This document shows positions 58,708 through 64,000 of a stretch of DNA of 64,000 bases, in pieces. The notes beneath the pieces were generated by a model. That model saw only the letters and a list, made by a program, of their open reading frames with translations, was not told where the DNA came from and did no database searches. Location: positions 31,624-95,623 of the forward strand of contig NZ_RJAC01000027.1 in NCBI RefSeq assembly GCF_003999975.1, written 5' to 3'. The stretch's first letter is position 1. Each line of letters opens with the position of its first letter. This DNA is from Actinoplanes solisilvae. GTDB taxonomy: Bacteria > Actinomycetota > Actinomycetes > Mycobacteriales > Micromonosporaceae. A program made the position numbers and the translations under genes.

Positions 58708-59433
58708 ATGCGACCGGCTGCGATCCTGCTCGACTTCGGGGGAGTGCTGGCGGACGCCCCGCCTCAGCGCACCGCTCCGCCCGGCCTGGTCCTGCGCATC
58801 TTCAACCTGATCAAGGGCACGATGAAGCCCGGCGAGATCCAGCGCTCGCTCACCGACGGCGCTGCCGCCTATGCCGCCTGGCGCGACGAGGACTGGCCCG
58901 ACGAGTTGAGCCAGGCCGAGGTGTGGGAACGCTTCATCCTGCCCGGCTGGCCGCCGGTCGCCCGGGTGCCGGTGCGGGGTGCCGCCCGCAAGCTGAGCTA
59001 CGAGTGGGCCTGGCGCGACACGTGGGCCCTGCGGCCCGGCATCCCCGAGGCGTTGCACGCCGCGTCGGCCGCCGGCATCCCGCTGGCCGTCGTGTCGAAC
59101 ACGATCTCGGGCGCGGCCCATCGCGACTTCCTCGACAAGGCCGACATCGGTCACTTCTTCGCCGTGCAGATCTACAGCGATGAGGCCGGGGTCCGCAAAC
59201 CCAACCCCCAGATGATCTGGAACGCGACCGACGAGCTCGGCCTGCCCCCGGAGGAATGCTGGTTCGTGGGCGACACTCCGCGCCGCGACATCGTCTGTGC
59301 GCGCCGCGCGGGTGTCGCCCGCGCCATTCTCATGCCCTCGCCGCGCACCGTGCTGGAGCCGGACGGCCCGCTTCCCGACGTGACGGTCGAGGACGGCTTC
59401 GGCTTGCGCGCGCTGCTCGAGAAGAACCTTTAG
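58708..59433 (+). CDS. HAD-superfamily hydrolase
   Basis: This 241-residue protein begins with LLDFGGVLADAPPQ, the DxGGV form of HAD motif I with nucleophile Asp. It has VVSNTISGAA (motif II), VRKPNPQM (motif III Lys) and CWFVGDTPRRDI (motif IV). The cap is helical and the substrate is unknown. It begins 1 base after the glucokinase stop, which suggests a shared transcript. It ends 4 bases into the convergent regulator. Confidence 0.88.
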   Translation: MRPAAILLDFGGVLADAPPQRTAPPGLVLRIFNLIKGTMKPGEIQRSLTDGAAAYAAWRDEDWPDELSQAEVWERFILPGWPPVARVPVRGAARKLSYEWAWRDTWALRPGIPEALHAASAAGIPLAVVSNTISGAAHRDFLDKADIGHFFAVQIYSDEAGVRKPNPQMIWNATDELGLPPEECWFVGDTPRRDIVCARRAGVARAILMPSPRTVLEPDGPLPDVTVEDGFGLRALLEKNL

Positions 59434-60107
59434 GCAAGAGCGGCCAGTACGGAAGCCTCGGCCGTCGGCTTGTCGACCTCGAGACCGGTGCCGCCGAGTT
59501 CGAGCAGCGCGAGCAGGATGTGCTCGGTACCCACGTGCGCGTGGTTCAGCCGCAGGGACTCGCGGAAGGTCAGCTCCAGTGCCTTCTTGGCCTGCGCGTC
59601 GAACGGGATGAGGGCCGGGACGGAATCGGCCGCGGGTGGCAGGGTCGCGACGGCGGACCGGCGTACGGCGTCAAGGTCTGCGCCTTGAGCGACCAGAGCG
59701 CGGGCACCGAGCGCGGTCGGGTCGGCCACCAGCCCGAGGATCAGGTGGGCCGTGGTGATCTCGCTGTTGCCCGCGTTGCGCGCTTCTTCCTGCGCCGTCA
59801 CGACGACCTTGCGGGCGCGGTCGGTGTAGCGGCTGAACTGCTGGGCCGCGTCCAGATCGGTTTTGGGCACGAAGCGCTTCTGGGCCGCCTGCTTGGTGAC
59901 GCCCATGCTGCGGCCGATGTCGGTCCAGGAGGCGCCGGATCGGCGGGCCTGGTCGACGAAGTGACCGATCAGATGGTCGGCCACGTCACCGAGGTGGTCG
60001 GCGGCCAGCACCGCGTCGCTGAGCTGGTCGAGGGCGCCGGTGTGGGTCTTCTTGATGGCTTCGATCAGATCGTCGAGCCGCACGGAGCTGGTGGCAGGTG
60101 TCGTCAT
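59430..60107 (-). CDS. helix-turn-helix/Clp-N repeat regulator
   Basis: This 225-residue protein has an N-terminal helix-turn-helix-like segment (GASWTDIGRSMGVTKQAAQKRF, in two pieces) and a C-terminal double Clp N-terminal repeat (RARKVVVTAQEEARNAGNSEI, HLILGLVADP, LNHAHVGTEHILLALLE). Clp-N repeats bind substrates or adaptors of Clp proteases and some actinobacterial members are DNA-binding. Two palindromes lie just upstream of its ATG and may be its own operators. The coupling to Clp machinery is inferred. Confidence 0.85.
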   Translation of the reverse strand: MTTPATSSVRLDDLIEAIKKTHTGALDQLSDAVLAADHLGDVADHLIGHFVDQARRSGASWTDIGRSMGVTKQAAQKRFVPKTDLDAAQQFSRYTDRARKVVVTAQEEARNAGNSEITTAHLILGLVADPTALGARALVAQGADLDAVRRSAVATLPPAADSVPALIPFDAQAKKALELTFRESLRLNHAHVGTEHILLALLELGGTGLEVDKPTAEASVLAALA

Positions 60108-60109
60108 GC

Positions 60110-60157
60110 CGTCAACCTTAGGTTGACGAAATCGTGGACGTCAACCCAGAGTTGACG
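60110..60157. promoter_or_regulatory. twin palindromic operator over a likely leaderless promoter of the HTH/Clp-N gene
   Basis: CGTCAACCTTAGGTTGACG (60110-60128) has perfect 9-bp arms, and CGTCAACCCAGAGTTGACG (60139-60157) has 7-bp arms. On the minus strand TTGACG (60144-60139) and TAAGGT (60120-60115) are 18 bases apart, with seven bases from the -10 to the ATG at 60107. The operators cover the -10 and -35. The sites also lie in the last codons of the upstream methyltransferase gene. Confidence 0.75.
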
Positions 60158-60780
60158 AGTTGCCAGACTTTCGTGTGCCGGGTGGGGACGCTCTCCAGGG
60201 AGACCGGCACCGGGATGTCGTAGGCGGCCCGCTCGATCAGGCCCGAGTCGGGCAGGTAGGCGCGGCCGGGGTCGCCGATCAGCACCAGCGCTCCGCGGCC
60301 GGCCGCCCGGCGCAGGAATGGGAGCACCCGGGCAGCCATCTCGCGGCTGTAGAAGACGTCGCCGGCCAGGATCACGCCGTGGTCGTCCTCGGTGTCGAGG
60401 ATGTCGGCCTCGAGCAGGCGTACGGGGACGTTGTTGGCGGCGGCGTTGGCCTCGGCGGCGGCCAGCGAGTAGGGATCGATGTCGTTGGCCGTGACGGGCG
60501 AGGCGCCGGCTTTGGCCGCGGCGACGGCGACCAGGCCGGAGCCGGTGGCCAGGTCGAGCGCCGAGCGGCCGGCGACCAGGTCGGGGTGGTCGAGCACGTG
60601 GCGGGCCAGGGCCTGACCGCCGGCCCAGGCGAACGCCCAGAACGGTGGGGGCTGCTCGCCGCCGGACTGCTCGGTCTTCTCCCACAGCGCGATCGGCTCG
60701 TCCGCCTGGAAGAGGGTGATCTCGGGGACGAACGGGACGGGGGCGGGGGTGGTGTTGCCGCGAATGAACTCCAGGAGCAC
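60118..60780 (-). CDS. ETFB-lysine-methyltransferase-like SAM methyltransferase
   Basis: This 220-residue class I methyltransferase has PPPFWAFAWAGGQALARHVLD, a feature of the METTL20/electron-transfer-flavoprotein lysine methyltransferase group, followed by LDLATGSGLVAVAAAKAGA (SAM motif I), NDIDPYSLAAAEANAAANN and LAGDVFYSREMA. Protein lysine methylation is thus plausible, but the target is unproved. The start is GTG 60780. The stop codon lies in the operator region of the HTH/Clp-N gene, so the two could be read together. Confidence 0.85.
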   Translation of the reverse strand: MLLEFIRGNTTPAPVPFVPEITLFQADEPIALWEKTEQSGGEQPPPFWAFAWAGGQALARHVLDHPDLVAGRSALDLATGSGLVAVAAAKAGASPVTANDIDPYSLAAAEANAAANNVPVRLLEADILDTEDDHGVILAGDVFYSREMAARVLPFLRRAAGRGALVLIGDPGRAYLPDSGLIERAAYDIPVPVSLESVPTRHTKVWQLVNSGLTSTISST

Positions 60781-60866
60781 CCACCGATTGTGCCCGGTTG
60801 CTCAACTCGGCCCGCGGCCGACCGATCAGGCACGGGCAGGAGATTCGGACGAGCAAAGGAACGCGC

Positions 60867-63857
60867 ATGCCCCCACGGTGGGTCGCCGCGATGTTCGGCG
60901 GCTGGATGGCGGTGCTCGCCCTGCTGTTCGTGCCGGCGTCGCCCGGCGAGCAGTCGGTGCTGCGCCTGGTGGCCGGGGCCACAGCGATCGCCGTCGTCGG
61001 GCTCGGCGTACGGCGGCACCGGCCGGACCGGCGTCTGCCGTGGCGTCTGCTGGCGAGTGGCATCGCGCTGTCGACCGTCGGCACCATCCTCTACCAAGCG
61101 CCGGAATGGGCGACCACCAACGCCCATGGGTTGTCCACCGCCGGTACGGTCCTGGCCATCGCCGCCTATCCGGTGTTCGCCGGGCTGCTCGTCGTGCTGC
61201 TGCGGCGTCGTACGGCCGGTGAAAAGGACCACGGCGCCCTGCTCGACGCCCTGACGCTCACCTCCGGTGTGGCCCTGCTGGCGTGGAGTTTCCTGATCGG
61301 GCCGAACCTGGGGCGGACCGACCTGTGGGCCACCGTGGCCGTTCCCCTCGGCGACCTGCTGCTGCTCGGCGTGCTGGCCCGCGTGCTGTTCAGCGACCGT
61401 CCCGTTCCCGCCGTACGGATCCTCGGCGCGGGTTTCGCCACGTTGCTGATCACCGACATCGGCCACGAGCTGGGTCTCTTCGAGGGGACCGTCGTGGGGC
61501 TGGGCCGGTTCGCGCTCTACGCCGCCGCCGGTCTGGCCGCCCTGCACCCGTCGATGGCCCGCCCCGGCGAACCGCCCTCGGGTCAGCTCGGCCGGGGCCG
61601 CCTGGTCCTGCTCGGCGTCGCCTCGATGGTGGCCCCCGCGGTGCTCGTGGTGCGGCTGTTCCGCGACGGCGAGGTGCCTGACCTGACCGTCGTCGCCGCC
61701 CTCAGCGCGCTCACGTTCCTGCTGGTCCTGGTGCGCATGGCCGGGATCATGGCGAGCCACCGGCAGGCGCTGGCCCGGGAGCGGGCGCTGCGTGAGGCGT
61801 CGGCGGCCCTGGTGAGCGCGGCCCACGTCGACCAGGTCGGCGACGCCGTGCGCACGGCCGTCGCGCACCTGCTGCCCCCGGACACCCAGCACGCCGTCGT
61901 ACTGGCCGTGACGATCGCCCAGCCGGCCGAGGCCGCGGCCACCACCCAGGCCAAGCTCGACCGCGAGGCCGGGACTGCCGCTCGGCTGGTCCCGACCCGC
62001 GACGTCGACTGGGCCGTCTCGGTGCGGCTGGCCCACTTCGCCATGACCCTGCGCTGCCCGATGGTGCTCGCCGACCGTCCGACCGGCGACCCGCTCGTCG
62101 GCGTGCTGCACGTCGCCGCTCCCACCCCGTCCCTGAACGGCCTGCTGCGGGCGATCGAGGTGCTCGCCACCCAGGCCGCCCTGGCCCTGGAACGCATCGG
62201 CCTGAGCCAAGAGGTGATCCGCCGCAACAGCGAGACCTATTTCCGTACGCTCGTGCAGAAGACCTCCGACGTCATCCTCATCGTCGACGAGGACGACCTC
62301 ATCCGGTACGCCAGCCCGTCCGCGAGCACGGTGCTCGGCGCCGACCCCACCGGCGGTGCGATGGCGTCCGTCGTCGACCCGGCCGAGCACGCGCGCCTGG
62401 CCGAGGTGCTGAACGCGCTGCGTACCGGCGACACCATGCAGGACGGCCTCGACTTCCAGGGCCGGGCCGACGTCGTGCTCGAGATGCACGGCCAGGACCT
62501 GCGCAGTGAACCGACCGTCGCCGCGCTGGTGCTGACCCTGCGCGACGTGACCGAGCGCCGCCGGCTCGAGCGCGAGCTGACCCACCGGGTGTTCCACGAC
62601 TCGATGACCGGGCTGGCCAACCGGGTGCTGTTCCACGACCGGCTCGGTCACGCGCTGGCCCGCGGCGCCCGCGACGGCTCGGTGGTCGGCGTCCTCTTCA
62701 TCGACCTGGACGACTTCAAGAAGGTCAACGACACGCTCGGCCACGCCGTCGGCGACCAGTTGCTGATCGGTGTGGCGAACCGGATCGCGGGCGCCCTGCG
62801 CGCGGACGACACCGCGGCCCGCCTCGGCGGGGACGAGTTCGCCGCCCTGATCGAGAACGTGCAGGACCCGGGGGCCGTCGAGGAGACCGCCCAGCGCATC
62901 CTGACCGCGCTGGCCGAGCCGATCCTGCTCGATGACGGCTCGACGCTGACCGCGGTGGCCAGCATCGGCATCACCACCACGCCCGAGGCCGACACCGCCG
63001 ACGAGCTGCTGCGCCAGGCCGACCTGGCCCTCTACGTCGCGAAGGGCGCAGGCAAGAACCAGTGGCGCCGCTACCAGGGCCACCTGCACGAGACGATGGT
63101 CGAGCGGCTGGAACTGCGGTCGGCACTCGATCACGCTGTGCATGAGGGGCACTTCCTGCTGGCGTACCAGCCGATCGTCGATCTGCGGACCGACGAGCCG
63201 GTCGGTTTCGAGGCGCTGGTGCGCTGGCACCACCCGAGCCGCGGGATCGTGCAGCCGGCTGAGTTCCTCGAGGTCGCCGAGGAGAGCGGGCTGGTCGTGC
63301 CGATGGGCCGCTGGGTGCTCGACCAGGCCCTGCACACGGTCGCGCAGTGGCGGCGCATCCTGCCGCACGGCCGCCGGCCCTACGTGAGCGTCAACGTGTC
63401 GGCCCGCCAGTTCCGCGAGGGCACCTTCGTCGAGCAGGTGAAACAGGCTTTGGCGTACGCCGGGGTGCCGGCGCGGGCGCTCATGCTGGAGCTGACCGAG
63501 GAGCTGCTGACCGACGCCATCCTCGAGGACCTTGTCGCGCTGCGTGAGTTGGGCGTCCGCATCGCCGTCGACAACTTCGGGGCCGAGGAGCTCCCGGTCG
63601 ACGTCGTGAAGATCGACAAGGCTCTCGTCGACGGGATGACGGCCAACGCCCACCAGCTGGCCCTGGTCACCGGCATGATCAGCCTCGCCCGCACCCGGGG
63701 CCTGACCGTGATCGCCGAGGGCATCGAGTCGGCCGGCCACCGCGACCTGCTGGTCCGGCTCGGCTGCCCGTTGGGCCAGGGCTACCTCTATTCGAGCCCG
63801 GTCGACGGCACCGAGGCCCTGAGTCAGCTCACCGACCGTGAGCCGCTGGCGGTCTAA
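60867..63857 (+). CDS. GGDEF-EAL protein with degenerate EAL domain
   Basis: This 996-residue signalling protein has about eight membrane helices (residues 5-290), a signalling helix, a GAF-like region, a PAS domain (about 455-560, RTLVQKTSDVILIVDEDD), a GGDEF domain (RLGGDEFAALIE at about 654-660) and an EAL domain (Glu782 in FEALVRWHHPS). The inhibitory RxxD site is present as RADD, five residues before GGDEF, so diguanylate cyclase activity is likely feedback-inhibited. The EAL loop-6 is shortened to VDNFGAEELPVD, lacking the DDFGTG metal site, so phosphodiesterase activity is doubtful. The ATG has AAAGGA upstream. Confidence 0.92.
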   Translation: MPPRWVAAMFGGWMAVLALLFVPASPGEQSVLRLVAGATAIAVVGLGVRRHRPDRRLPWRLLASGIALSTVGTILYQAPEWATTNAHGLSTAGTVLAIAAYPVFAGLLVVLLRRRTAGEKDHGALLDALTLTSGVALLAWSFLIGPNLGRTDLWATVAVPLGDLLLLGVLARVLFSDRPVPAVRILGAGFATLLITDIGHELGLFEGTVVGLGRFALYAAAGLAALHPSMARPGEPPSGQLGRGRLVLLGVASMVAPAVLVVRLFRDGEVPDLTVVAALSALTFLLVLVRMAGIMASHRQALARERALREASAALVSAAHVDQVGDAVRTAVAHLLPPDTQHAVVLAVTIAQPAEAAATTQAKLDREAGTAARLVPTRDVDWAVSVRLAHFAMTLRCPMVLADRPTGDPLVGVLHVAAPTPSLNGLLRAIEVLATQAALALERIGLSQEVIRRNSETYFRTLVQKTSDVILIVDEDDLIRYASPSASTVLGADPTGGAMASVVDPAEHARLAEVLNALRTGDTMQDGLDFQGRADVVLEMHGQDLRSEPTVAALVLTLRDVTERRRLERELTHRVFHDSMTGLANRVLFHDRLGHALARGARDGSVVGVLFIDLDDFKKVNDTLGHAVGDQLLIGVANRIAGALRADDTAARLGGDEFAALIENVQDPGAVEETAQRILTALAEPILLDDGSTLTAVASIGITTTPEADTADELLRQADLALYVAKGAGKNQWRRYQGHLHETMVERLELRSALDHAVHEGHFLLAYQPIVDLRTDEPVGFEALVRWHHPSRGIVQPAEFLEVAEESGLVVPMGRWVLDQALHTVAQWRRILPHGRRPYVSVNVSARQFREGTFVEQVKQALAYAGVPARALMLELTEELLTDAILEDLVALRELGVRIAVDNFGAEELPVDVVKIDKALVDGMTANAHQLALVTGMISLARTRGLTVIAEGIESAGHRDLLVRLGCPLGQGYLYSSPVDGTEALSQLTDREPLAV

Positions 63858-63917
63858 GCGCCTGATCAGAAGTTCTGTACCTAACTCACTCGGGAAGAGG
63901 GACGTAGCGACGTAAAA

Positions 63918-63973
63918 ACCTCGTCGTGGGTTCGGATCGAGTTACCACACACGACCGAAACCCCCGACGAGGT
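63918..63973. repeat. long inverted repeat after the GGDEF-EAL gene
   Basis: ACCTCGTCGTGGGTTCGG (63918-63935) pairs with CCGAAACCCCCGACGAGGT (63955-63973), with one mismatch and one bulge, around a 19-base loop GATCGAGTTACCACACACG-like. It lies 60 bases past the GGDEF-EAL stop. It could be its terminator or the inner end of a mobile element whose body lies past the window. The remaining 27 bases are too short to call. Confidence 0.5.
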
Positions 63974-64000
63974 CACCGCCAGTATGCGCCCTGCGCACGT

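Noticed and set aside
60372..63740. Open frame of about 1120 codons antisense to the GGDEF-EAL gene
   Set aside because: The product is a repetitive Gly/Arg/Gln/His-rich sequence with no domain, while the plus strand has GAF, PAS, GGDEF and EAL in order.
63974..64000. Start of a transposase gene
   Set aside because: Only 27 bases remain, too few to identify any protein.

Overview
The window is chromosomal DNA of a high-GC actinobacterium. Codons end almost uniformly in G or C, GTG starts and GGAGG-type ribosome sites are common, and many genes overlap by 4 bases. The gene set (HemQ-type haem synthesis, DUF3000, DUF2637, a sortase-type LPVTG surface protein, XRE/DUF5753, the biotin synthase helper BsaP, a CU044_5270-type membrane protein) fits Micromonosporaceae, most likely Actinoplanes or a close relative. 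This placement is inferred from gene content, not computed. No rRNA, tRNA, CRISPR array or complete prophage was seen.

Layout. 1-5.7 kb: the end of a sensor kinase, a DUF2637 membrane protein, a membrane-anchored proline-rich protein and a fadA-fadB beta-oxidation operon. 6-13.3 kb: ribonuclease D, a membrane-anchored HtrA-like protease, DUF3000, and the haem genes hemE, hemY/cgoX and hemQ/chdC. HemQ carries an in-frame copy of a repeat that reappears as a tandem array near bioB. 13.3-24.3 kb: CBM48, WrbA, thyA-folA, a glycosyltransferase, a DUF3037/HipA-like kinase pair, an ATP-dependent DNA ligase and a separate LigD-type polymerase, a secreted peptidase, a small potassium channel and MsrB. 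24.3-34.3 kb: surface protein, dGTPase, a lipid/envelope group (LURP-one-like, metallo-beta-lactamase fold, YdcF-like, glycosyltransferase, diacylglycerol kinase), a GAF protein, a broken GH65 phosphorylase, an AT-rich island and an XRE regulator. 34.3-38.3 kb: bioD and bioF diverging from bioB and bsaP. BioD has a long N-terminal extension of five-residue PVSPA repeats. 38.3-42.6 kb: ACT-domain proteins, a RibD-like reductase and an ECF sigma factor with its membrane partner.

42.8-49.3 kb holds a four-gene DNA-end-processing cassette, a HerA-like ATPase with SbcD, SbcC and NurA. It resembles the archaeal HerA-NurA-Mre11-Rad50 set and its ATPase has an atypical P-loop. 49.3-50.8 kb is a divergent TetR/methyltransferase pair with twin palindromic operators over what looks like a leaderless promoter. 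51.5-55.9 kb is an ECF sigma factor, its zinc-finger anti-sigma factor and three exported proteins. 56.2-63.9 kb: DNA glycosylase, rRNA methyltransferase, ROK glucokinase, HAD hydrolase, an HTH/Clp-N regulator with its own twin operators, a methyltransferase and a GGDEF/EAL protein whose EAL domain has lost its metal-binding loop. The last 140 bases hold a long inverted repeat.

Many neighbours are convergent and overlap at their 3' ends by 4-50 bases, which is a recurrent architectural feature here.
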